Source: Blastococcus sp. HT6-30
Lineage (GTDB): Bacteria > Actinomycetota > Actinomycetes > Mycobacteriales > Geodermatophilaceae
DNA: 64,000 bases
Direction: 5' to 3'
Assembly (NCBI RefSeq): GCF_039729015.1
Contig: NZ_CP155792.1
Location: 1,632,001-1,696,000, forward strand
Below, in pieces: positions 28,734-42,687 of this stretch; positions within the stretch are counted from its first letter, which is position 1, and the number at the start of each line of letters is the position of its first letter. The notes beneath the pieces are model-generated. The model ran no database searches. It was not told where the DNA came from and was given only the letters and a program-made list of their open reading frames with translations. Made by a program: the position numbers and the translations under genes.

Positions 28734-29833
28734 CCCGGGAAGGGGCGCGGCGGGACGCGCTGCGGACCACCGCCGCCGAGCGGGGGCTGGACGCCGTCCT
28801 GGTCACCAACCTGCTCAACGTGCGGTACCTGACCGGCTTCACCGGCTCCAACGGTGCGCTGCTGGTGCGCACGGACGGCGGTGACGTCTTCGGCACCGAC
28901 GGCCGGTACACCACGCAGGCCGGCACGCAGGTGCCCGATGTCGAGCTGCTGGTCGACCGGGCCACCGTGCCCGCCCTGGCGCGCGAGGCTGTGCGGCGCG
29001 GGGCCGGCCGGCTGGGTTACGAGTCCCACGACCTGACCGTCGACGGGCTACGTGGCCTGGAGCGGGTGCTGGCCGACGCCGCCGCCGGTAGCGCCGTTCC
29101 GGAGCTGGCCTCGGTCCGGCGGGCGGTGGAGGCCCAGCGGGCGATCAAGGACAGCGACGAGATCGAGCTCCTGCGGCGGGCCTGCGCCGTCGCCGACCAG
29201 GCGCTCGCCGAGCTCGCCGCCGAGGGCGCCCTGCGCCCCGGCCGGACCGAGCTGCAGGTCGGCCGGGAGCTGGACGCCCGGATGCTGGCGCTGGGTGCGG
29301 AGGCGCCGTCGTTCGAGACGATCGTCGCCACCGGCGCGAACTCGGCGATCCCGCATCACCGGCCCGACGCGACGGTGCTGCGCGAGGGGGACCTCCTCAA
29401 GCTGGACTTCGGGGCGACGGTCGCGGGCTACCACTCCGACATGACCCGCACCCTGGTGCTCGGGCACGCCGCGGACTGGCAGCGGGAGATCTACGAGCTC
29501 GTCGCCGCCGCGCAGGCGGCCGGGCGGGCCGCGCTGGCGGTGGGTGCCGACGTCGTCGCGGTCGACGCCGCGGCGCGCGACGTGATCGTGGCGGCCGGCC
29601 ACGGCGAGCACTTTCCGCACGGCCTCGGGCACGGGGTGGGGCTGGAGATCCACGAGGCGCCGGGCATCGGCCAGCAGGGCGCGGGTACGCTTGCCGCCGG
29701 TATGGCCGTCACCGTGGAGCCAGGTGTGTACCTGCCCGGCCACGGCGGTGTCCGGATCGAGGACACCCTGATCGTCACCGGCGACGCGCCCGAGTTGTTG
29801 ACCCTCACGAGCAAGGAACTGCTGGTTCTCTAG
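28730..29833 (+). CDS. M24 family Xaa-Pro peptidase
   Basis: A 367-residue dinuclear-metal aminopeptidase of the creatinase/prolidase fold. The N-terminal domain has [18 protein letters not shown]. Metal ligands of the catalytic domain are seen in [18 protein letters not shown] (two Asp), [18 protein letters not shown] (His), [10 protein letters not shown] (Glu) and RIEDTLIVT (Glu). It probably removes N-terminal residues before proline. A PepQ/PepP homologue immediately upstream of efp is a widespread arrangement in Gram-positive bacteria. Substrate range is not readable from sequence. Confidence 0.92.
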   Translation: MTREGARRDALRTTAAERGLDAVLVTNLLNVRYLTGFTGSNGALLVRTDGGDVFGTDGRYTTQAGTQVPDVELLVDRATVPALAREAVRRGAGRLGYESHDLTVDGLRGLERVLADAAAGSAVPELASVRRAVEAQRAIKDSDEIELLRRACAVADQALAELAAEGALRPGRTELQVGRELDARMLALGAEAPSFETIVATGANSAIPHHRPDATVLREGDLLKLDFGATVAGYHSDMTRTLVLGHAADWQREIYELVAAAQAAGRAALAVGADVVAVDAAARDVIVAAGHGEHFPHGLGHGVGLEIHEAPGIGQQGAGTLAAGMAVTVEPGVYLPGHGGVRIEDTLIVTGDAPELLTLTSKELLVL

Positions 29834-30394
29834 ATGGCTACCACCAACGACCTGAAGAACGGCATCGTCCTCAACCTGGACGGCCAGCTCTGGACCGTCA
29901 CCGACTTCCAGCACGTCAAGCCCGGCAAGGGCGGCGCGTTCGTCCGCACGACGCTGAAGAACGTGCTCTCGGGCAAGGTCGTGGACAAGACCTTCAACGC
30001 CGGCACCAAGGTCGAGACGGCCAACGTGGACAAGCGGTCGATGACGTACTTGTACAAGGACGGCACCGACTACGTCTTCATGGACGGCGACACGTTCGAC
30101 CAGATCTACGTGCCGGCCGAGACCGTCGGCGGGGGCGCGGACTACCTGCTCGAGAACACCGAGGTCGTCGTCGCGGTGCACGACGGCACCCCGCTGTACG
30201 TCGAGCTCCCGGTCACCATGGAGCTCGTCGTCGAGCACACCGACCCGGGTCTGCAGGGCGACCGCTCCACCGGCGGCACCAAGCCCGCCACGCTGGAGAC
30301 CGGCGCGCAGATCCAGGTACCGCTGTTCATCACCACCGGCGAGAAGCTGAAGGTCGACACCCGCGACGGCCGGTACCTCGGCCGCGTCAACTGA
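29834..30394 (+). CDS. efp: Translation elongation factor P
   Basis: A 186-residue three-domain tRNA-mimic that relieves ribosome stalling at polyproline. The KOW-like domain I carries the loop [13 protein letters not shown] with a Lys at the tip that inserts into the peptidyl-transferase centre. Domain III has the signature [21 protein letters not shown]. The ATG begins right after the stop of the peptidase gene. nusB follows after 15 bases. No YjeA/EpmA modification gene is in the window. Confidence 0.98.
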   Translation: MATTNDLKNGIVLNLDGQLWTVTDFQHVKPGKGGAFVRTTLKNVLSGKVVDKTFNAGTKVETANVDKRSMTYLYKDGTDYVFMDGDTFDQIYVPAETVGGGADYLLENTEVVVAVHDGTPLYVELPVTMELVVEHTDPGLQGDRSTGGTKPATLETGAQIQVPLFITTGEKLKVDTRDGRYLGRVN

Positions 30395-30409
30395 GCGCCG
30401 GCTAGTTCG

Positions 30410-30817
30410 GTGGCTGCACGGTCCAAGGCGCGCAAGCGCGCCGTCGACGTCCTGTACGAGGCCGACGTCCGGGGCCGCGACCGGATGGAGCTCCTCCGGG
30501 AGCGGGTCGCCGACGGCAACCCGCCCGTTCCCGAGCACGCCGTCCGCCTGGTCGAGGGCGTGGACGAGTTCGGCGCGCGCATCGACGAGCTGATCGAGGC
30601 CCACACCGCCGGCTGGTCGCTGCACCGGCTGCCCGACGTGGACCGCGCGATCCTGCGCATGGCCACCTACGAGCTGCTCTGGGCCGACGACGTGCCCGAC
30701 GCGGTGGTCATCGACGAGGCGGTGGAGCTGGCCAAGGCGCTGTCCACCGACGAGTCCCCGCGCTACGTCAACGGCGTCCTGGGCGCCATCCTCGCCGCGG
30801 AGGTCCCGACGGCCTAG
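30410..30817 (+). CDS. nusB: Transcription antitermination factor NusB
   Basis: A 135-residue all-helical RNA-binding protein that acts with NusE (S10) on boxA of rRNA operons. The arginine-rich start ARSKARKRAVDVLYEADVRG is the RNA-binding face. Later signatures are DRAILRMATYELLWADDVP and DEAVELAKALSTDESPRYVNG. GTG 30410 lies 15 bases after efp, and the aro-pepQ-efp-nusB order is conserved. It is the last plus-strand gene before a convergent ABC pair. Confidence 0.97.
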   Translation: MAARSKARKRAVDVLYEADVRGRDRMELLRERVADGNPPVPEHAVRLVEGVDEFGARIDELIEAHTAGWSLHRLPDVDRAILRMATYELLWADDVPDAVVIDEAVELAKALSTDESPRYVNGVLGAILAAEVPTA

Positions 30818-30832
30818 CGAGGGCGCACGGCA

Positions 30833-30935
30833 CCCACGAGGTGGGCCCGGCGGTCCGGCGAGGAGTGTGGTCGGACACGCGCGTGGCAGCAGGGGATCGG
30901 CCGCTGGGCCCGGCGTCGTCCGGAGGACGGCGACG
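30833..30935 (+). terminator. Putative terminator region between convergent nusB and ABC permease genes
   Basis: A short hairpin CCCAC-GAG-GTGGG sits at 30833-30845, about 15 bases after the nusB stop. A second, imperfect one (around 30914-30931, GTCGTCC-GGA-GGACGGC) abuts the stop of the minus-strand permease. Neither has a U-tract, so they are weak candidates. Confidence 0.35.
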
Positions 30936-31967
30936 TCATTGCAGGTCGCGGCGAGCGAAGAGCCAGACGCCGGCACCGAGGACCAGGGCCGCGAACGCGC
31001 CGACGACGAGGCCGCCCTGCAGGTTGGTGACCAGGTAGGACGGTGGGCCCTGGGGCCCGGTGCTCACCACGCTGTAGTCGATGACCGGGACCCCGCCCGG
31101 GACGACGAGGGCGACCGCGTTGGTCGACAGCAGCCAGCGATCGAGCAGCGGGTCGTAGATCCGCAGCGCGGTCTCGACGATGGCGAAGTAGACGAACCCG
31201 ACGCCGAGCGCGGCCCCGGTGTTGCGCACCAGGTTGGCCAGCCCGAAGCCGATCAGCGCCACGAGAACGGCGAGCACGACCCCGCGCCCCTGGGCGGCGA
31301 GCAGTTCGCCCCAGAACCCCTCCGGCAGCGGGTTCCCGGTGCCCACCAGGGTCCGGAGGATCCACGCCATCGCCAGCCAGGCGGCCTGCGCCGCCAGGCC
31401 GATGACCAGCGCCGCCAGGACGAGGACGCCGATCTTCGTGCCGATGACGCGCAGCCGGTTCGGCACCCAGAAGAGCAGGGCGACGATGGTCCGGGTCGAC
31501 CACTCGGCGCCGATCCAGGTGGCGCCGATGAGGAACGCGAGCACCGCGGCGGCGGCCGCGAAGCCGATCGCGCCCGCCTGGCCGGCGTCGGCGAGGTCGA
31601 ACGGCGCCGTGGTCAGGTAGTCCTCGACGCGCCAGGTGGAGGTGTCGAGCGGGGGCCCGCAGAACTGCTCGACCGGCTGGCCGACCTCCTCGGCCTGCGT
31701 CGCGCACTCCGCGCGCCACGCCTCCTCGCTCGCGATGACCTCCTCCATGCGCTCGCGGGCGGCGGCGACGTCGGCGTCGGTGGGCTCGCCGAAGTTGAGC
31801 AGACCGAGGACGACCGCTGCCAGCCAGCCCAGCACGCCCAGCCCCAGCAGGACGTGGATGAACCGGCGCGCGGTGAACCGGTGCAGCTCGGCGCGGAACA
31901 GGCTGCCGCGCCGCGGGGTCGACGTCGGCCCGGCCGAGGTCGTCGGCTGCTCGGTCGCGGCGCTCAC
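30936..31967 (-). CDS. ABC-2 type transporter permease
   Basis: A 343-residue membrane protein with about six TM segments. TM1 is near residues 38-58 (IHVLLGLGVLGWLAAVVLGLL). A large outside loop of about 80 residues holds two cysteines that could pair, and the remaining helices follow. It pairs with the upstream ATPase and probably exports a lipid, peptide or drug; the substrate cannot be inferred. The GTG start overlaps the ATPase stop (GTGA), so the two subunits are translated together. Confidence 0.85.
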   Translation of the reverse strand: MSAATEQPTTSAGPTSTPRRGSLFRAELHRFTARRFIHVLLGLGVLGWLAAVVLGLLNFGEPTDADVAAARERMEEVIASEEAWRAECATQAEEVGQPVEQFCGPPLDTSTWRVEDYLTTAPFDLADAGQAGAIGFAAAAAVLAFLIGATWIGAEWSTRTIVALLFWVPNRLRVIGTKIGVLVLAALVIGLAAQAAWLAMAWILRTLVGTGNPLPEGFWGELLAAQGRGVVLAVLVALIGFGLANLVRNTGAALGVGFVYFAIVETALRIYDPLLDRWLLSTNAVALVVPGGVPVIDYSVVSTGPQGPPSYLVTNLQGGLVVGAFAALVLGAGVWLFARRDLQ

Positions 31968-32881
31968 GCCTGCCCTCCGGTGATGGCGAGGAAGGCGCTC
32001 TCCAGGTCGGGGGTCACGCGGACGAGCTCCTCGAGGTAGTGGCCGTGCTCCGCGAGCACGCGGGTGATCTCCCCGGTCGCGGGCGCGCCGTGCACGAGCA
32101 CCTGGCCGTCAGGTGCCGGTGAGACGGCGAAGCCGGCGGCGCCGAGCACCGCCGCCGCGGCGGCCGGGTCGGGGACCACCACGCGGACGTCCCCGGTGCC
32201 GGCCCGGGAGAGGACCGAGGCGACCGGGCCGGAGGCCACCCGACGGCCGCGAGCGAGGATGGTGACCGAGTCGCAGACCTGCTGGATCTCCGCGAGCAGG
32301 TGCGAGGACACCAGGACGGTGGTCCGGCCGTCGGAGCCCAGCCGCCGGATGAGCTCGCGCACGTCGCGGATGCCGGCAGGGTCCAGGCCGTTGCTCGGCT
32401 CGTCGAGGATGAGCAGCCGCGGTGCCTTGAGCAGCGCGGCGGCGATGCCGAGGCGCTGCTTCATGCCGAGGGAGTAGCCCCTGAACCGGTCGTCGGCCCG
32501 CTCGCGCAGGTCCACCAGCTCCAGGCACTCCTCGACGCGCACCCGGGGGACGCCGGCGGTCTCGGCCAGCAGGCGCAGGTTGCGCCGCCCGGAGAAGCCG
32601 GGGAAGAACAGCGGCGTCTCGACCAGGGCGCCGACGTCGCCGATCACGCCCGTCAGGCCGGCGGGCACCGGGCTGCCGAGCAGGCGCAGGTCGCCGGCGT
32701 CCACCCGCACCAGCCCGAGCAGCGCCCGGATCGACGTCGTCTTGCCCGAGCCGTTCGGGCCGAGCAGGCCGTGGACGCCGCCGGTGTCGACGGCCATGTC
32801 GAGTCCGTCGAGCGCCTTGTGCGGCTGGCCGCCGCGTCCGCGGTAGGTCTTGGTGACCCCCGCCATCTCCACCGCAGGCAT
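31964..32881 (-). CDS. ABC transporter ATP-binding protein
   Basis: A 305-residue ATPase subunit. Walker A is LLGPNGSGKTTSIRALLG. The Q-loop region is GDVGALVETPLFF, the signature is YSLGMKQRLGIA, Walker B is LLILDEPSNGLDP, and the switch His is in VLVSSHLL. The C-terminal 70 residues resemble the accessory domain of DrrA/NatA-type export ATPases. The ATG at 32881 has a good Shine-Dalgarno on the minus strand (GGGAGG). The longer open frame upstream crosses the intergenic hairpins and is not used. Confidence 0.92.
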   Translation of the reverse strand: MPAVEMAGVTKTYRGRGGQPHKALDGLDMAVDTGGVHGLLGPNGSGKTTSIRALLGLVRVDAGDLRLLGSPVPAGLTGVIGDVGALVETPLFFPGFSGRRNLRLLAETAGVPRVRVEECLELVDLRERADDRFRGYSLGMKQRLGIAAALLKAPRLLILDEPSNGLDPAGIRDVRELIRRLGSDGRTTVLVSSHLLAEIQQVCDSVTILARGRRVASGPVASVLSRAGTGDVRVVVPDPAAAAAVLGAAGFAVSPAPDGQVLVHGAPATGEITRVLAEHGHYLEELVRVTPDLESAFLAITGGQA

Positions 32882-32999
32882 GCGGCCTCCCTGCTCGTCC
32901 GGTCCGGGCGCCCGGCTGGCAGCACAGTGGCACACGCGGTGCCGCGGGGGACGGCGTCGGAGCGCGCGTGTCGAGACCGCCGCGGTCCGGAAACGACGA

Positions 33000-33024
33000 G
33001 GCCCCTGCCGGATCGGCAGGGGCC
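33000..33024 (-). terminator. Strong hairpin terminator between bldD and the ABC genes
   Basis: A perfect 11-bp stem (GGCCCCTGCCG at 33000-33010 with CGGCAGGGGCC at 33014-33024) has a three-base loop. A second hairpin (CGGCCCC/GGGGCCG, 33031-33049) lies next to it on the bldD side. Together they should stop transcription from bldD before the ABC genes on the minus strand. Confidence 0.7.
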
Positions 33025-33046
33025 CTCGCACGGCCCCCTGCCGGGG

Positions 33047-33087
33047 CCGCCGCGAACGTGCGAGCGGCGGGGGGCAGAGGGTCCTTC
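33047..33087 (-). repeat. Stop-proximal GAAGGACCC element after bldD (family copy 5, diverged)
   Basis: On the minus strand GAAGGACCC starts two bases after the bldD stop and is followed by a C-rich run. Then comes a 7-bp hairpin (CCGCCGC at 33047-33053 with GCGGCGG at 33064-33070). The start matches the elements after rpoZ, hisE, metK and the cyclophilin gene, while the hairpin part has diverged. Confidence 0.4.
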
Positions 33088-33088
33088 G

Positions 33089-33646
33089 TCAGCGCGGGGA
33101 GCGCCGGCGGTCGCCCCAGGCGGACTCGTCGACGTCCTCCTCGAGGTCGTCGTCGCCGCTGCCGACGATGCCCTCCATGCCGGGGGAGAGCACGCCCCAC
33201 TCGATCAGCCGGGAGGTGAGCTCGTCGGGGCTCATGTCGTAGATGATCGCCAGCGACTTCAGGTCCTCGGCGCGGATGGACAGGACCTTGCCGTTGTAGT
33301 CGTGCCGCTGGGCCTGGATGGTCGAGGCGTAGCGGGCCAGCGGGCCGGCCTCGTCGGCGGGCAGCGAGCCCAGCGACTCCAGGTTCAGCACGATCTTGTT
33401 CGTGGAGGTGACCGCCGAGCTGGGGCGCGGGTCCGGCAGCAGCTCGGACACGGGCACGCCGTAGAAGACGGCGAGCTCGGAGAGGCGCTGCACGGTGACG
33501 GCGCGGTCACCTCGCTCGTAGGAACCGACGACGACCGCCTTCCAGCGGCCGTGCGACTTGTCCTCCACGCCCTGCAGGGACAGGCCCTGCTGGTTGCGGA
33601 TGGCGCGGAGCCGGGCGCCGAGGGCCCGTGAGTAGTCGGTGCTCAT
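33089..33646 (-). CDS. bldD: Developmental regulator BldD (c-di-GMP-binding HTH protein)
   Basis: A 185-residue XRE-type regulator. The N-terminal helix-turn-helix spans about residues 7-66 ([20 protein letters not shown] to [13 protein letters not shown]). The C-terminal domain carries the c-di-GMP signature RxD-x8-RxxD as RHD at 114-116 and RAED at 125-128, the same positions as in Streptomyces BldD. There, tetrameric c-di-GMP drives dimerisation and repression of development genes. An acidic tail follows. The ATG at 33646 gives the family's usual [16 protein letters not shown] start. It is divergent from pyrR and could be autoregulated, although no BldD box was identified with confidence. 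Confidence 0.95.
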   Translation of the reverse strand: MSTDYSRALGARLRAIRNQQGLSLQGVEDKSHGRWKAVVVGSYERGDRAVTVQRLSELAVFYGVPVSELLPDPRPSSAVTSTNKIVLNLESLGSLPADEAGPLARYASTIQAQRHDYNGKVLSIRAEDLKSLAIIYDMSPDELTSRLIEWGVLSPGMEGIVGSGDDDLEEDVDESAWGDRRRSPR

Positions 33647-33821
33647 CGCTGTCTGCTCACTGTCCGTCGTCTCGGATCGGGGCTGTTCGTCACGCAGCGT
33701 ACTTGTCGAGCCGGGATCGCAACAGGCGGGCCGACACGATCGGGCAGGTGAGCGCGCCGCGAGGTCACTACGCGGAGGCGGTCCCCGCCCGGGTGCCCGG
33801 CGGCCGGTCGCGGCGGTGCAG

Positions 33822-33827
33822 TACCGT
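33822..33827 (+). promoter_or_regulatory. Putative -10 element (TACCGT) of the pyr operon
   Basis: TACCGT would start transcription near 33834, giving a leader of about 50 nt. That is just enough to hold the PyrR-binding hairpin and the pyrR Shine-Dalgarno. Confidence 0.45.
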
Positions 33828-33856
33828 CGTCGCCGGTCCGACCACTCCTTTAACGA

Positions 33857-35420
<1,564 letters not shown>

Positions 35421-35424
<4 letters not shown>

Positions 35425-36710
35425 CCACCTACCTGATCACGGGCGCCCGGCCGCTCGGCGGCGACCCCGCCGACATCCTGGTCGAGGACGGCCGCATCAC
35501 CGCCGTCGGCGAGTCGCTGTCGGCGACCGGCGCCGAGGTCGTCGAGGCCGGCGGCCTGGTGGCGCTGCCTGGGCTGGTCGACCTGCACACCCACCTGCGC
35601 GAGCCCGGCCGCGAGGACGCCGAGACGGTGGAGACCGGCAGCCGCGCCGCGGCCCTGGGCGGCTTCACCGCGGTGCACGCGATGGCCAACACCGACCCGG
35701 TCGCGGACACCGCCGGCGTCGTCGAGCAGGTGTGGCGGCTGGGGCAGGAGGCCGGGCTGGTCGACGTGGTCCCGGTGGGTGCGGTGACCGTCGGGCTGCG
35801 GGGCGAGCGGCTGGCCGAGCTGGGCGCCATGGCCGACTCCGCCGCCCGGGTCCGGGTCTTCTCCGACGACGGGCACTGCGTGTCCGACCCGGCGCTGATG
35901 CGCCGTGCGCTGGAGTACGTCAAGGCCGTCGACGGCGTCGTCGCCCAGCACGCCGAGGAGCCACGGCTGACCATCGGCGCCCAGATGCACGAGGGCGACC
36001 GCTCCGCGCGGCTGGGGCTGACCGGCTGGCCGGCTGCCGCGGAGGAGGCGATCATCGCCCGCGACGTGCTGCTCGCCGAGCACGTCGGCGCCCGCCTGCA
36101 CGTCTGCCACGTCTCGACCGCGGGCTCGGTGGAGATCCTGCGCTGGGCGAAGTCGCGCGGCGTGCAGGTCACCGCCGAGGTCACCCCGCACCACCTGCTG
36201 CTCACCGACGCCTGCACCGAGTCCTACGACCCGGTGTTCAAGGTCAATCCGCCGCTGCGCACCGACGACGACGTCGAGGCGCTCCGGGCCGGCCTCGCCG
36301 ACGGCACGATCGACGCCGTCGGCACCGACCACGCCCCCCACGCGGTGGAGGACAAGGAGAGCGAGTGGGCCCAGGCCCGGCCGGGAATGCTCGGGCTGGA
36401 GCAGGCGCTGTCCGTGGTCATCGAGACCATGGTGGAGCCCGGCCGGCTGGACTGGGCCGGCGTCGCCGACCGGATGTCGGTGCGGCCGGCCGCGATCGGC
36501 CGGCTCCGTGGCCACGGCCGCCCGCTGGCCCCCGGCGAGCCGGCCAACCTGGTCCTGGTCGACCCGGCCGCCCGCGCGACGGTCGACCCGGCCGCGCTGG
36601 CCAGCCGCAGCCGCAACAGCCCCTATGCCGGCCGGGAACTCCCCGGCCGGGTGGTCGCGACGTTCCTGCGGGGGACGCCGACCGTTCTGGACGGAAAGGC
36701 AACACGGTGA
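35421..36710 (+). CDS. pyrC: Dihydroorotase
   Basis: A 429-residue type I dihydroorotase (zinc amidohydrolase) that closes carbamoyl-aspartate to dihydroorotate. The HxH metal motif is in [18 protein letters not shown]. Further ligands and substrate residues are in [27 protein letters not shown] and [16 protein letters not shown]. The C-terminal [18 protein letters not shown] is typical. It is the length of multifunctional-type enzymes rather than the shorter E. coli form. GTG 35421 overlaps pyrB. Its stop overlaps a short ORF carrying two palindromes instead of another full gene. Confidence 0.96.
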
Positions 36711-36820
36711 GCGCCAGCCCCGACGGCGAGATCGGCGATCTCGCCGTCATCACCGCCGCGACGGGGGCGAGATCGCCGATCTCGCCCCGGATGGATCGGA
36801 CCGGAGAGGCAGTCAAGTGA
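36707..36820 (+). CDS. Possible 37-residue ORF between pyrC and carA
   Basis: GTG at 36707 overlaps the pyrC stop (GTGA), and the frame ends in TGA at 36818-36820 overlapping the carA start (GTGA). The ORF therefore fills the whole gap and would carry ribosomes across it. The peptide has no recognisable domain and is dictated largely by the two palindromes within. It may act only as a coupling or leader ORF. Many actinobacteria have a membrane-protein gene at this position. Confidence 0.35.
   Translation: MSASPDGEIGDLAVITAATGARSPISPRMDRTGEAVK
36722..36748. repeat. Perfect palindrome 1 in the pyrC-carA gap
   Basis: A 12-bp inverted repeat (GACGGCGAGATC / GATCTCGCCGTC) is separated by GGC. 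The core CGAGATC-GGC-GATCTCG recurs 15 bases on. It could be an RNA hairpin, a terminator or processing site, or a protein-binding site. Confidence 0.7.
36764..36788. repeat. Perfect palindrome 2 in the pyrC-carA gap
   Basis: An 11-bp inverted repeat (GGGGCGAGATC / GATCTCGCCCC) is separated by GCC. It shares the CGAGATC/GATCTCG arms with palindrome 1, so the two can also pair with each other and form alternative structures. It ends 29 bases before the carA start. Confidence 0.7.
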
Positions 36821-37983
36821 AGGAAGCGCTCCTCGTCCTCGAGGACGGGCGCACGTTCCGGGGCGAGGCCTACGGCGCACCGGGGACGACGGTCGGTGAG
36901 GCGGTGTTCGCCACCGGCATGACCGGCTACCAGGAGACGCTGACCGACCCCAGCTACGCCGGGCAGATCGTGGCGATGACCGCCCCGCACATCGGCAACA
37001 CCGGCGTGAACGGGGAGGACGACGAGAGCCGCCGCATGTGGGTGGCCGGCTTCGTCGTCCGCGACCCTGCGCGCCGGCCGGCCAACTGGCGCGCCACCGG
37101 CAGCCTGGACGACGAGCTGGTCGCCCAGGGGGTCGTCGGCATCAGCGGCATCGACACCCGGGCGCTCACCCGGCACCTGCGCGACCGCGGCGTGATGCGG
37201 GCCGGGATCAGCACCGAGCTCGACGCCGAGGCGCTGCTGGCACGGGTCACCGCCGCGGAGAGCATGACCGGCGCCGACCTCGCCCCGACGGTGAGCACCG
37301 GCGAGGGGTACGTCGTCCCGGCGGTGGGGGAGAAGCGGTACACCATCGCCGCGCTCGACCTCGGCATCAAGACCGCCACCCCACGGCACCTGGCCGAGCT
37401 CGGCGTGGAGACCCACGTGCTGCCCTCGACGGCGACCGCCGAGGAGCTGCTGGCCGCCGGACCGGACGGCGTCTTCCTCTCCAACGGCCCCGGCGACCCG
37501 GCCGCCGCCGACTACGCCGTGGCGGCGGTGCGCGGAGTGCTCGATGCCCGCCGGCCGCTGTTCGGCATCTGCTTCGGCAACCAGATCCTGGGTCGCGCCC
37601 TGGGCCTGGGCACCTACAAACTGCGCTTCGGCCACCGGGGGCTCAACCAGCCGGTGCTCGACCGGGTCAGCGGCACGGTGCGGGTGACCAGCCACAACCA
37701 CGGCTTCGCCGTCGACGCCCCGCTGGACCGCTCCTCCGACACGCCCTACGGCCCGGTCGAGGTGAGCCACGTGGGCCTCAACGACGACGTCGTCGAGGGC
37801 CTGCGGCTGATCGACGCGCCCGCCTTCAGCGTCCAGTTCCACCCGGAGTCGGCGGCCGGCCCGCACGACGCCGCACCCCTGTTCCAGCGCTTCGTCGACC
37901 TGATGGAGACCGCCCGCAGCGGCGGGGACGCCGTCAGCCCACCTCCCGTCGTGGAGCACAGCACCGGCGAGAAGGAGGCCTGA
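36817..37983 (+). CDS. carA: Carbamoyl-phosphate synthase small subunit
   Basis: The 388-residue glutamine amidotransferase subunit supplies ammonia to CarB for carbamoyl phosphate. The N-terminal half has [18 protein letters not shown] and [19 protein letters not shown]. The class I GATase domain has [12 protein letters not shown], the nucleophile Cys in [16 protein letters not shown] and the His/Glu pair in [16 protein letters not shown] 36817 is preceded by GGAGAGG (36802-36808) and overlaps the stop of the short upstream ORF. carB starts one base after its stop. Confidence 0.97.
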   Translation: MKEALLVLEDGRTFRGEAYGAPGTTVGEAVFATGMTGYQETLTDPSYAGQIVAMTAPHIGNTGVNGEDDESRRMWVAGFVVRDPARRPANWRATGSLDDELVAQGVVGISGIDTRALTRHLRDRGVMRAGISTELDAEALLARVTAAESMTGADLAPTVSTGEGYVVPAVGEKRYTIAALDLGIKTATPRHLAELGVETHVLPSTATAEELLAAGPDGVFLSNGPGDPAAADYAVAAVRGVLDARRPLFGICFGNQILGRALGLGTYKLRFGHRGLNQPVLDRVSGTVRVTSHNHGFAVDAPLDRSSDTPYGPVEVSHVGLNDDVVEGLRLIDAPAFSVQFHPESAAGPHDAAPLFQRFVDLMETARSGGDAVSPPPVVEHSTGEKEA

Positions 37984-37984
37984 C

Positions 37985-41310
<3,326 letters not shown>

Positions 41311-41314
<4 letters not shown>

Positions 41315-42687
41315 CGGCGGCGGCCCCGGACGAGGTGGTCCGGCAGGTGCGCGCCCACCTGCTGGACCGTGGGCTGGTCGACGGTCTCCCGGCCGGCTTC
41401 CTGGCCGGGGTCACCCGGTTCGCCCGGCCGCCGCAGCCGGAGCTGGACGCGCTGGGGACGGCGGCCGGCGAGCTCACCGCACGGCTCGCCGCGGACCGGG
41501 CCGGCGCCGCGGACCTGCCGCTGCTGACCCGGGTGCTCTTCTTCGCCGGGCACGCCGACGTCCTCGCCGCGACGGGGTCGCCGGTGCCTGCCTACGACGT
41601 CCTGGGCGGGTTCCGGGACAACCTGGCCCGGCAGCTGGGGCCCCGGCTGCCCGCCCGCCCCACGGCGGGCGGCCGGCGCTGGCGCCTGCTGGGGCGCTCG
41701 GTCGGCTTCCCGATCGGGGTGCCGGCCTGCGTGCTCAACGGCAGCGAGGCGTGGGTGCGGCACAACGTGGCCAACGGCTACAGCGTGCTGACCTACAAGA
41801 CCGTCCGCGGCCGCGAGCACCCGCCCAACGAGCAGCCGAACTGGACGTTCGCGCCGCGGGAGACCGGGAGCCTGGCGCCCGGCGCGGCCGCCGACGTCGT
41901 CTCCGACCCGTGGGACTGGGTGCCGCCGGGCTCGCCGGCGGTGAGCACGGTCAACTCCTTCGGCGTCCCGTCGCCGGCGCCGGCGGAGTGGATGGCCGAC
42001 CTCGAGCGCGCGCTCGCCGCGGTCGGGGACGACGTGCTGCTGCTGGTCAGCGTCATGGGGGAGGGCAACGGCACCGACCTGGTCGAGGACTTCGCCCGCA
42101 CCGCCCGCATGGCGGAGGAGGCCGGTGCGCCGGTCGTCGAGCTGAACCTCTCCTGCCCCAACACCCTGGACGCGTCGGCGTCGGGCGTGAAGCCCCCGCT
42201 GTGCCTGGATCCGGACGCCACCGTGACCGTGGTGGAGGCGGTGCGCCGGGCGCTGGACGACCGGACCGCCCTGGTGGCGAAGCTGTCCTGGCTGGACGAG
42301 CCGGCCCTCGCCGCGCTGGTGCCCCGGCTGGCCCCCCTGGTCGACGGCGTCGCCGGGATCAACACCGTGCAGAGCCGGGTGCGCCGCAGCGACGGCGCCG
42401 CCACCTTCCCCGGCCGGGAGCTGGCCGGCCTCTCCGGCGTCGCGGTGCGCGAGCCCGCCGTGGACTTCACCCGGCGCTTGGTGGCGCTGCGGGCGGGCGG
42501 GAGCCGGCACTTCGACGTCCTGGCGATGGGCGGGGTCACCGACCCCGGCTCGTTCGAGGCACTGTTCGCCCTCGGCGCCGACGCGGTCCAGTCGGCCGCC
42601 GGCGCCTTCGCCGACCCGTTCCTCGCGCAGCGCTGCATCGCTGCGCTGGGGCAGGCCCTGCCCCGCGCCGTCGAGGAGGACGCGTGA
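41311..42687 (+). CDS. pyrD: Dihydroorotate dehydrogenase, class 1-like
   Basis: A 458-residue FMN barrel protein in the place where actinobacteria usually have class 2 (quinone-linked) PyrD. It has [20 protein letters not shown] (FMN/substrate Lys), [10 protein letters not shown] in the position of the family's NSMGLPN, and ELNLSCPNT with Cys282. Cys is the catalytic base in class 1 enzymes, where class 2 has Ser (NxSSPN). The C-terminal FMN phosphate loop is [20 protein letters not shown]. An N-terminal helical extension of about 110 residues is unusual for class 1. No pyrK is in the window, so the electron acceptor is unclear. A dihydropyrimidine dehydrogenase-like activity is the alternative, but the operon position favours PyrD. 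Confidence 0.85.
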
